Source of the DNA: Morella rubra
Taxonomy: Eukaryota > Streptophyta > Magnoliopsida > Fagales > Myricaceae
NCBI GenBank assembly: GCA_003952965.2
Contig: CM025852.1
Location: 1,692,666-1,756,665, forward strand
Length of the DNA stretch: 64,000 nucleotides
Direction of reading: 5' to 3'
Part shown: positions 20,901-31,280 of the stretch, piece after piece
Layout: each line of letters opens with the position of its first letter
Position numbering within the stretch: the first letter of the stretch is position 1
The notes under the pieces: model-generated
What the model was told of the DNA's origin: nothing
Database searches by the model: none
Seen by the model: the letters and a program-made list of their open reading frames with translations, nothing else
Position numbers and translations under genes: made by a program

Positions 20901-23900
20901 GTTTGTAGTGGTCTGCAAAGGTACTTGAATGAGCAAGGCTTTCATATTGTTGGCTATGGCTGTACAACATGTATTGGGAATCCTGGGGAACTTGATGAAT
21001 CAGTTGCATCCGCAATTTCAGAGAACAGTATTTCTGTGAATATGTTTATTCAATTATTTAATGAATTTATTAATTTTGTCTGCAAGAGAGCTATTAAATT
21101 ATCCTCATTGGAAGCTTTGTGGAAATATTTGAGGTCAGATAACATAGCTGATCGTACCTGATTTCTTTCATTTTTTTGTCATTCTTCTGCACTTTAAGTC
21201 GATCAAAAGATAATCTGCAATTGCATGTAAAGTATATCTTCTTGTGGGTATATTTAAGTTAGCAAGAATGTAACAAATGCAGAATCACATGCAGATCGAC
21301 GCAATTATGCTTTGTGAGTCGATGATAAAATTAGGACTATTCTGAACTCATTTGAACATAATGCTTACCCTAATTCGTGTTTTTTTACAATTTTTCCATA
21401 GGTGAGTCTGTAACAGTTATGTTTTATATGCTATATTTACCCCAAAAATTGACCATCATGCCTGTTTTTATAAAATTTGACTTCTGGTCTTGTTAGCATT
21501 TTCTGGCTTTCATATGCATTAGGCTTCTTTTCTATGTTGTTCAATCGTAAACTCTGACTCGAATGTATTTTATCACTCTCTGCTTTGAAGTTTTGGAAAC
21601 TCCATTTACTTTCAGGTCTTTGTACTTTCTTAGATTTTCAGTCTACTTTGTTTCTCTCTTCTATGTAAGACTCTTCATTCACCTTTCCAGACATTATTGC
21701 TGCGGCTGTTCTTTCTGGAAACAGAAACTTTGAAGGTCATGTTCATCCATTAACGAGAGCTAACTATCTTGCTTCACCTCCTTTGGTTGTTGCATATGCG
21801 CTTGCTGGCACGGTATGTGCTTGACTATCTTGCAAATGATCTACCAAGTGAACTAGACCAGCAGTGCCTTTATCCATAATTCAAAGAATGACCACTTGGT
21901 CTCTAAAGCTTTTTTCTTTAAGTTTGAATTATCAAGTCATAGGCTTAGTAGCGGCGCTCTGTAATCCTGACCGGTGCATTTACTTTGGTACTTTGTTAAT
22001 GAGAGTTTATGCACCTATCGTATGTTCCCCATGATCACATTTGCTAAATATTCTGCACTAATTTTTTGGCAATTGAAAGTGGGAAAGTATTTTTGTATTT
22101 TAGAGTCCCAACTCCAGGAAAATCTGCTCCCTTGTAGATCTTTATGCATTCTCTCAAGTCTCTAGACCACTCTCTTACAGCATGTCCTGCCCTGTCACAC
22201 CGCAACCCTCACACACCAACCCTTCTAGAAATATGACACTTCCCACTGCATGGCTACTCAACATGAATTATCACCTCCTCTTGATGATTTCAGGTTGACA
22301 TTGACTTCGATAAAGAGCCAATTGCAACAGGGAAAGATGGGAAGAGTGTATACTTCAAAGATATCTGGCCTAGTAATGAAGAAATTACAGAGGTAGAGCA
22401 TTTAAAGCTTTGATATTTGAATCAATTTAGATCCTATTAATGGCCAAAATTATCTGGTATCTGCAACCCAATGATTGTCAAATGTTGCTCATTTCTAGGT
22501 TGTCCAATCTAGTGTGTTGCCTGATATGTTCAAGAGCACTTATGAGACTATGACAAAGGGCAATCCCATGTGGAATAAACTGTCAGTCCCTTCTTCCACT
22601 CTTTACCCTTGGGATCCAAAATCAACCTACATTCATCAGCCACCATATTTCAAGGACATGACTGTGGACCCACCTGGACCTCATGGAGTAAGGGATGCCT
22701 ACTGCTTGCTCAAGTTTGGTGACAGTATAACTACTGATCATATATCTCCAGCGGGGGCTATCCCCAAGGATAGCCCTTCTGGGAAGTATCTCCTTGAGCG
22801 TGGGGTTTCTCCCAAGGACTTTAATTCCTATGGTAGTCGTCGTGGTAATGATGAAGTCATGACAAGGGGTGCCTATGCCAATATTCGTCTTTTCAACAAG
22901 CTCCTGAATCGAGAAGTCGGCCCAAGGACAATTCACATCCCAACAGGAGACAAGCTTTATGTGTATGATCTAGCAATGGTGAGTTTCATGACATCAACTT
23001 ATTTTACAGCAGTTCATCCTGCATCTAAATGAATTTATACCTGTTGGGTGAATGGTACTTTTGTCCTTTAATATCCTTTTTGTTTTCTGTCCAATGCAAT
23101 TTCCTCCATCATGATGTTTTGGAAGACGAAATGGATGGATTAAGAACAATTGGACCTTACAATAAGTTAATCTGAATTCTTTTGTTTCCTTTTAAGTTTT
23201 ATTAATTCCTTAATATCCTTATCATCTTTTCAATGTGAGGACCTTTGAGTAAAGGCTCTAAATTTGCGATGTTTGTCCAGGTAGGAATTGTTACCTCTGG
23301 TGGAGCAGCTACTTAGCACATTCAGTAGTTCTTGCATGAATCTCATTTTTGTAGAATTCACAGACAAGCTATTACTCTGTGCATATTAGAATTATGAAGG
23401 GATTGATCCATTTTGGTCCCATTTAGAAATTCTGTTGGGTTCTTCGCTTGCGGTATTCGGAAAATAATAAGCCGTTTTGCATTTTGTTTTGGTACAAGAG
23501 TGACACTTGAGACTTGCACTACACTTCTTATTTCCCTTTTTCCTTGGAGCTAGCTGAAGTACATTGTACTTGCAGATGGAAGTAATTGTGCTTTGGAACC
23601 AAAAATGGTTCCATCATTGTTTGTCATTTGAGACCTGTCTGTCTCTTTCCTCTCCATTTTTGTTGTCATGGTGAACATGATTTGAATGTAGCATTCTAGA
23701 CCAGGAAAAAAATGTGGATGCTTTCTTGACACAATGTTATCTAACTTCTGAGTGTCCCATTTCTAGAGGTACAAGGCTGCTGGGCAGGAGAAAATTGTCT
23801 TAGCCGGAGAAGAGTATGGTAGTGGCAGCTCTCGAGATTGGGCTGCTAAGGGTCTAGCACTACTAGTGAGTATAGGTTGATGTTCCTCCTTATCTGCCTG

Positions 23901-24426
23901 TGGTGCATGGATTTTGCTCACTCTCTCTCTCTCTCTCTCTCCCCCCCCCCATACTTGGTCCCTATTGAGTAACATCTTCTATCTTAGGGAGTGAAAGCTG
24001 TGATTGCAAAGAGCTTTGAGAGAATTCACCGCAGCAATCTGGTTGGAATGGGGATCATTCCACTTTGTTTCAAACCTGGTGAGGATGTTGACACACTTGG
24101 ATTAACAGGTCATGAGCGCTATACAGTAGACCTTCCAAGGAAAATCAGCGACATAAGGCCTGGCCAAGATGTTACTGTGACAACTGACACTGGCAAATCT
24201 TTTACATGTACAGCCCGATTCGACACAGAGGTACTTGCTCAACCTTCTGCTTCTGTTGTTATTGATATTTGCGGGAGAATAGCGATCAGTGGAGTCGGTC
24301 AACGTGAAATGATTACAGGGGTTGGAAGAGTTGCAGTATTTGAAATGACTACAAATTGTTCTGCAGGTGGAGTTGGCATATTTTGATCATGGTGGTATTC
24401 TTCATTACACGTCCTACGAAGCCTGA
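14964..24426 (+). CDS. ACO: Aconitate hydratase (aconitase), possibly cytosolic form
   Basis: Twenty exons: 14964-14967 (end of first exon), 15801-15905, 16221-16381, 16465-16557, 16956-17141, 17410-17571, 18223-18367, 18485-18627, 18765-18821, 18919-18998, 19098-19173, 20432-20617, 20708-20775, 20909-21027, 21691-21812, 22294-22392, 22499-22978, 23767-23865, 23988-24230 and 24367-24426. The sum is 2688 bases, 895 residues, starting [20 protein letters not shown]. It interconverts citrate and isocitrate. The [4Fe-4S] ligands are visible: [13 protein letters not shown] (one Cys) and [12 protein letters not shown] (two). Substrate-binding arginines lie in YGSRRGND and [13 protein letters not shown]. 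The IRP/AcnA-type organisation and length match plant aconitases (898 residues). Oddities: the upstream mitochondrial presequence is broken, and two extra bases (AC at about 24409) replace the expected ending VLRSLIKH with TSYEA. The enzyme core is otherwise undamaged, so it is probably functional. Confidence 0.93.
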
Positions 24427-25001
24427 TCAAACATTGAACAATGTAGCTTCTGCATCAGCTGTGTCGTGCCATGTGAGCTTCTTTCCTTGGAATTTGTTAA
24501 GCGGCAGTGGTTTTCCTCTCTAGACACCATGAATTATACGGAAGCTTCGAATTTACCGCGTATTTTTATGCCAACTCCCATGTTTAACAGGATGAGATAT
24601 AAGATACTTCCCAAGGTGAGTTGCATTTGCATACGGTTGTGTGATTGATATGTGGGGTTTTAAGCTGGTATAAATTCAAACTCCAGAAGTACTCGCTTGT
24701 CAGCTGAAATCAAGCAACAGATACTGAACGAAAGAAGATTTCTTATCCTATCAATCTCCCCCTATTCCTGAATTGTAAAACCTTTTTTTGAAAGTTTTTC
24801 AGTCTATTCATATAGAGCAAAGTACAGACTTTACAGCAGTTTACAGCAGCAGTGGGACTGAACCTGAGAACCTCTTTCCTGGTACAGCAACAATGTTGAT
24901 TCAAAACAATTTCATTCCAAACGCTTGCTTCCGAAAGAAGCCTGGAAGCTGGCTCGTCACAGCGTTATAGGCAAAAGAAAATGTTGTGTAACAGTAGGCC
25001 A
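24427..25001. other. Convergent 3' region of aconitase and the RNI gene
   Basis: Between the two stop codons. It holds the aconitase 3' UTR, including the out-of-frame ancestral stop TGA at 24435-24437, and the 3' UTR of the minus-strand RNI gene. No other gene was seen. Confidence 0.6.
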
Positions 25002-28000
25002 TTAGTTCCGAGTGTAGAGAGATTTGCTCGCTTGGGAGGCCAGAGCTAATGCCTTGACTCTCGAATTCATCATCATCCGCTCCCTCTCAGCACGCCGTTG
25101 TTGTTGCCTTGCATTCTTAGCTCGCTTTGGGGCTAGCCGAGCATCTCTTTCAACAAATGCAAGTCTAAATCTTTCGGCAATAGACATTTCGGGGGTGCTT
25201 GGAACAGAAGGAGATGGAGTCCTTGGAGGAAAGCCACACACTGCCCATGAGGAGGGATCGATACCCTTGACAACAGGATCATCCAATGTCATACTTGGTA
25301 CTGCTTCCCAGGGAACCGAAGCTCCCCTTAAACCAAAGGGTGATGGCTTCGGGTTCACAGTAATGCGCGGACATTCAGTGGTCATAATCTCCAAAGAGTC
25401 ATTATCAATTCTTTGCTGCAGAGAGTGAGAGAGAAAGAGTTGGAAAATAAAAAAGAAAATGGTAAACAGGGGATAAAAAGAAAAGAATCATCCAGGAGTT
25501 GGTCATACCCACACAAGCCATCGCAGTGACTCTGCACCATTTGAAATTTCTGTGGTATCAAGCTCCTCCCATGAATCGCCATTCACATCATTCAGCTTTG
25601 GTTTAAATATACCCAAGCATCTACGCACAGTGTGGTCACTCCTAGGCGAACCTCTGCAACATTAACTTCAGTTCACAACCTGTTATGAGGTTTATACCCC
25701 TCGTCAAAACCCAATATCCCGGGCCAGTTCAAGAATGCCGAGATGAAATAAACCGCAAAAGTTGAGGTAGAACTTCTTATGAACCATAAAAACTTGAGTT
25801 TGTTAGGTTAATTCGATCACATGAGGCTTCACCTGAATAACGGAAGTCTCAGCTCACTATCTGTCTAAAGTTTCATGCAGCCCCACTACAGTACTAACAG
25901 AGCATTATCCATCTGTATACTCTCCTTATACAACTTAATAGAGCTTTTCTTGAAACAGTTATTGTCAAAGTATTGAAGCTGGAAATGTAGAGAAAACAGA
26001 GAGAGAGAATAGAAAGGAGATTGAGAGAATTGGTTGAATTGTATTTTGTGTATTTCTCATTACTGAAACTCTGTTTATATACTAGTGTGTTCTTAAAACC
26101 GAATTGTATAATAACCCAACTACTCAGCTTGCCACGTCACTGATGAGTTACAGATTGTAAAACTAAGTACAACAGACGATTCAAGATGCCCTCAGACAGA
26201 TGCCACTAAACAAGCCTCGCATGTTTTTTGTGTGGGTCTTATGTCGAAATGTAATGGTCTTAACTAAACAAAATACTTAGTTTGATAGTTACAGAAAGAT
26301 CCCATTAGCAGATTCAAGCATGAAAATACGTCAGAGCATGCACCAAGGTCAACTAACATTAATTTCTTCCTACTCTAAGCCCCTTCAACTAAAGGCTAAA
26401 AGAACTTAACAAGGAAACAAGAAATTCAAAAAGCTAAAAAAGTTTAATAAAAAGATTGTACCCGCATCTTATCGTTTCTAATGAATGGCAGTTCTGCACA
26501 AGTTCAGAAAAGCCCGTAGGAGAAATTTTATCACATCGGCTGTGAGGAAAAAATAACCTTGGTCAATATTACTGCAATCCTCACAAATACATGATAGCAT
26601 CAAATACACTCAGCCAAAAACGACTTAAGAACACACATTAGACACTAATAGATATGATAAAGATGAAAAAAGCAAAATAATTAGGTAATCTGATCTCAGG
26701 AAAAGAAAAGCATTTTCAAAGCCCACATATCCCTACTGATGAGCCACTGTGACTAGTTGTCCATCATCTACCTTATATAAATATTATTATGCAAATCATC
26801 CTATAATCGAAAAGGACAGGTTACTGGGCCTACAGCCATCTAAACAATATATCATTTTCATTTATAAAACAAGTTTCATAACAAAAGAATCTTCCCACAA
26901 ATGCATCAGCTGTCATATCATCCTACGTGATGTAAAACATACAAAATAAAAATAATCTGATTCAAGCATTCCTATCCCAAAGAACCAGTTCAAAAATCTT
27001 GAGCCCACTCCCCATTATAGTTCATCTCCCTGCAAATCCATCCTCATGCCATATACCCCGATATCATGCTATATGTCCCATGGTCCAAAATATGAATTTA
27101 GATTGAGAGAGATTCACATTTTTGTACCTAACATCTACAGCATGCAGATGTTTGCATATTTCCACCACTTTCAATAAGCCAAGATCAGAAACATCTGAAT
27201 TGGAAATGTCAAGAAATTCCCAGGCACTATCAGCTAAAGAGACAATGACGTCATCATTGAGGAGCCTTCTTCTCCTGGCGATTGCTGCCATTGCCATCTG
27301 TTGTTCAATGAAATCAGAAAGAGATCATTAGTCAAACCAGAGTCTCCTCAACCACCAAAGTAAGGTGGCAAGTCTTAAAGCTTCTGGATTTATAACTGTT
27401 TATATACTGGAGTCGAGTACAATCCAGTAAGCATGATTTCCTTTCAGAGTTGCCAACATTCATTTACAGATCTTGAAGCATATTGCAACAAATCAAATAA
27501 CTCCCAAACTCTGAACTTTAGCAAACACATACATTACTGTTTGGTACTTACCCAAGGAGTTCAGCTGTATTAATGGATACATAGTTTAGTTGGCTAAAGT
27601 TTCTTCAAAATTTTGTGGTATAATGTCCCATGCCATAAGTCCTACATAAGTAGGTGCAAAAGGTATCTTCAGAGCGCAACACTCTAGTAAACATACCTAT
27701 GCATAAAGCAATGAGTTCTCTATATTATGAGGCATTTGAGTAACATGTGTTCTACAAGAGCTACAAATGTCTCCATACTTATGGAAGACATATATGTTGA
27801 AATAACCTCAGCTATTTTTTCAGAGTTGGTGCAAAAAGAAATCAAGTTAGAAATACAAAATCGACAATCCTTCAATATGCAACCTTAATATCTGCTGGAA
27901 AGTTGACGGCAATGTCACCCAAGTCTTCAAGTATATCCTCCAAATGCTTCCCGACAAGTCCAAGGCACAAGCTAACCAAGCTTGGAGGCTTTTTCTTCTC

Positions 28001-28593
28001 GAACAATCCTGTTGTGTACCAACTCAACTAGTAAGTTCAATGAACACAAGAGGAAATTTACCTTCTTAGAGCATTGTATGGAGTAACACAAGCGTCATAT
28101 TTGTGCGAATTCAAAAGCCAAGACCCGAGATAAATTCCATAGAGCCATGTTTGGCTTCTCAGAAACATAAGGATATCTAGTGCCACAAACGCATGCACAC
28201 AAACAATATTAATAGACTTCGTTCAGTAGTAAGTCCGCCTCACATTAACATGTAATGCAAAATTTTCATAAAAATCAACCTTTGAATCTCCACTGGTTAC
28301 GGAGTATTAAACCACAATCGTGACAATAAAGTAAACCCAAAACCATATGTAATCAACGCGAAAGGATAAAGAACAAAAAAAGAGTTGCTCAGAAGAGAAA
28401 ACATCACGCAGTATATGATTCCAATTTCAACAACAGAGAGCGACAGAGAGAGGCACATACTAGATGATTGGAGGGTGATGGTGGAGGCCGCGGCGATTTC
28501 TCTCGAAGATTTGGTATTGAAATTGGAATCCGGATTCAAATTCAGCTTCCCTAATGATTTTGTCACATCCTTTAAGACTTCGCCTTTTTCCAT
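25002..28593 (-). CDS. RNI-like / leucine-rich repeat protein
   Basis: Six exons in transcript order: 28593-28461, 28008-27884, 27297-27128, 26539-26462, 25653-25509 and 25415-25002. They sum to 1065 bases, 354 residues, with GT-AG junctions. The product begins MEKGEVLKDVTKSLGKLNLN. It then has a helical block (PPSLVSLCLGLVGKHLEDIL, LGDIAVNFPADIKMAM) and two or three ribonuclease-inhibitor-type leucine-rich repeats (AWEFLDISNSDVSDLGLLKV, HLHAVDVSRCDKISPTGFSE, LVQNCHSLETIRCGGSPRSD). A basic Arg/Ala-rich tail follows (RFRLAFVERDARLAPKRAKN, RQQQRRAERERM). A Met ten residues upstream is also in frame; the start at 28593 matches the more compact family-like N-terminus. Such proteins are protein-binding scaffolds and no catalytic motif is visible. 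Exon 1 occurs a second time at 30680-30812. Confidence 0.85.
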
Positions 28594-29049
28594 CAAAACC
28601 GAAAACCACAGACAAATGGCCAAAATAATTGAGAGAGCCTGAAATTACGGACTTTCTCAAATGAGCTAAGAATACCGACGGGAAAGAGCAAGATTTTGGA
28701 TTTAATGCCGGAATTGAAAATATTTTTCATTACAATTTTGTCCCCATATGACACCTCAAGACCAGTTATATCTAGGGGTGTTTTCGTAAATTGAATTTTT
28801 GGAGTCCGCCGCCGACAATTCAAAGCCGGCCTCAGAAAAGTACCACTACGAACAAAATATCATACAAGCTCTTAGGTATACGACATCGTTTCGGATCTGC
28901 AACCGACCGTCCTGCCATGGTAAAAGGACTACTACAAGGAGCGCCGAACCTCCCTGCCGACCTGGCGCAGGTGATCGATCAGCTGGAGCGCCACTGCTTG
29001 GCCCCCGATGGATCCCTCGTCCCCAAACCCGCTTACTACGACCTCCAAA
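28162..29049. repeat. Long direct duplication, copy A
   Basis: The 888-bp segment is identical to 30381-31280 (offset 2219) apart from one 12-bp gap near 28834, where copy B has CTCGCCTCTGGT. It spans the first exon of the RNI gene, the intergenic promoter and the first exon of the augmin gene. The identity of an entire non-coding promoter means the duplication is either very recent or not real. Copy A keeps an intact left flank (the RNI gene), but its right flank is scrambled. Confidence 0.95.
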
Positions 29050-29560
29050 CTCTCTCTCTCTCTTTCTCGCTTGTTTGATCTCTGAGAAAAATGTAGGCAG
29101 ATTTCCGGATGACATGGAATTCATTTCTATGCAGCCAAACAGGACTATTTTCTTGTTTGAATTGATGGAGTTACTGAGAGATTATATCGATTTTTAATGA
29201 TTTGTAGGCGAGAGAGGAAATGTCGAGGGAAAGACTGCGGTACTTGGAATCCATGGTTTGATCTTACGCAACTTACTTTCTTCTTTTTTTCCCTTTCGGA
29301 TTCTGTTCTGTTTTCAATTGTTTGTGTTTTACAGTAATTTTGAATGTAGGCAATCTATTGCGAGGCCACTGCTATGGTTGAGGAGTATCAGCAGGCCATT
29401 TCGATGGCTAACATATACACACATGGCTTACTCTCCTCAGGTGAGGAATACTCACCATTGGAACTTCTCTAGTGTGCATACGAGAAAACTTTGCACTGTC
29501 AAACGGAATTTGTTTCCAGTTTACTACATTGGAATGCTCACAGCACTAGAATGACATTCT
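28917..29560 (+). pseudogene. Damaged 5' copy of augmin subunit 4 gene
   Basis: The segment starts with the same ATG and first exon as the intact gene at 31148. It lacks the five bases that form the end of exon 1 and its GT donor (near 29049), and within exon 3 about 20 bases coding for the LRDAPG region are missing (near 29410-29430). Further small gaps follow near 29470, 29535 and 29575. No later exons follow, because the sequence turns into a scrambled RNI-side flank after about 29.8 kb. It cannot encode the protein. Confidence 0.85.
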
Positions 29561-30380
29561 TCAAAGGCGGTTTTACGCCGCTTTATGAAGGAATATGCTA
29601 AGTTGTTTCTTTCTGGTATGGATTTTAGTTTTCCATTGATCTTAGGGAATTAAGCTTTTCCAAATAACTCATATAGAGTTTGATTGAGTAATGCAGGTGT
29701 ATAGGAAGTTCCACATAAACAAAGTAGGGAACTAGAAATGTAGAGTTACGTGTTCTGAACTCATGCCTTGGTATCGGATATGAGATTCATGTTCAGTTGG
29801 ATCGAAATGGATGATACAGAACAAGTTTAGTTGGCTAAAGTTTCTCAGATGTGGTGCACGCAGCATGCCCAGTCATTTCAACATACAGAGAGCGACAGCA
29901 GGTGACAACAACAGTATTCTTAGATGAATTGGACTAGAGCATAGGTTGGATGGTGCCGCGAAGCTTGATAGTGAGTCAGAAGCTCGATATTATGAGGAAA
30001 ATTTGAATCGTAACACCTGTCAAACTTCCAGCTTCCACTACACCTCAATTGTCATTGTCACATATCCTGTGTAAGACTTTTCATATATGCCTTTTTCCAA
30101 AATCAAAACCTATTTTTTCAAATAAGTTGTGCAAAATAATTGAGTAGAGAAATACAATTATCGGACTTTCTCCTTGAGCTGCAACCTTAATATCTGAAAG
30201 AGAGAAGGTAATGCAATGAACCCAAATCTTTTTCATTACAAATGTCTTCATATGAAGTCTCAAGGCCAGCTAACCAAGTGTTTTCGCTAATTCGAACAAT
30301 CCGTACGCCTCAACTCAGTTCAATGAACACTCAGAAGCCTCTGGTAGTATGGAGTACGACACAAGCGTACAAGCTCTTAG
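29050..30380. other. Scrambled segment between the two duplicate copies
   Basis: From 29050 to about 29800 the sequence follows 31281-32110 with many short gaps. From about 29820 it follows the RNI-gene side (for example TTAGTTGGCTAAAGTTTCT shared with 27.58 kb, and GCAACCTTAATATCTG shared with 27.88 kb). Pieces of the promoter segment are interleaved. Near the end, blocks alternate between loci: TCGAACAATCC and AGTTCAATGAACAC from 28.0 kb, CCTCTGGTAGTA from 31.06 kb, ACACAAGCGT from 28.09 kb, ACAAGCTCTTAGG from 31.1 kb. No gene can be read through it. Confidence 0.85.
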
Positions 30381-31280
30381 GAAACATAAGGATATCTAGT
30401 GCCACAAACGCATGCACACAAACAATATTAATAGACTTCGTTCAGTAGTAAGTCCGCCTCACATTAACATGTAATGCAAAATTTTCATAAAAATCAACCT
30501 TTGAATCTCCACTGGTTACGGAGTATTAAACCACAATCGTGACAATAAAGTAAACCCAAAACCATATGTAATCAACGCGAAAGGATAAAGAACAAAAAAA
30601 GAGTTGCTCAGAAGAGAAAACATCACGCAGTATATGATTCCAATTTCAACAACAGAGAGCGACAGAGAGAGGCACATACTAGATGATTGGAGGGTGATGG
30701 TGGAGGCCGCGGCGATTTCTCTCGAAGATTTGGTATTGAAATTGGAATCCGGATTCAAATTCAGCTTCCCTAATGATTTTGTCACATCCTTTAAGACTTC
30801 GCCTTTTTCCATCAAAACCGAAAACCACAGACAAATGGCCAAAATAATTGAGAGAGCCTGAAATTACGGACTTTCTCAAATGAGCTAAGAATACCGACGG
30901 GAAAGAGCAAGATTTTGGATTTAATGCCGGAATTGAAAATATTTTTCATTACAATTTTGTCCCCATATGACACCTCAAGACCAGTTATATCTAGGGGTGT
31001 TTTCGTAAATTGAATTTTTGGAGTCCGCCGCCGACAATTCAAAGCCGGCCTCAGAAACTCGCCTCTGGTAGTACCACTACGAACAAAATATCATACAAGC
31101 TCTTAGGTATACGACATCGTTTCGGATCTGCAACCGACCGTCCTGCCATGGTAAAAGGACTACTACAAGGAGCGCCGAACCTCCCTGCCGACCTGGCGCA
31201 GGTGATCGATCAGCTGGAGCGCCACTGCTTGGCCCCCGATGGATCCCTCGTCCCCAAACCCGCTTACTACGACCTCCAAC
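30381..31280. repeat. Long direct duplication, copy B
   Basis: Partner of 28162-29049. It keeps an intact right flank (the complete augmin gene), while its left flank is scrambled. It contains the 12 bases (near 31060) missing from copy A. Confidence 0.95.
30680..30812 (-). pseudogene. Duplicate of RNI gene first exon
   Basis: Identical to the coding first exon at 28461-28593, including the GT donor. The second exon is not present upstream of it on this strand: the sequence at 30.1-30.4 kb holds only shuffled fragments of that exon (such as GCTAACCAAG). It is an orphan exon produced by the 2.2-kb duplication. Confidence 0.85.

Noticed and set aside
29258..30448. Independent small genes in the scrambled segments
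   Set aside because: The open frames there are by-products of shuffled sequence from neighbouring exons and introns, with no family resemblance of their own.
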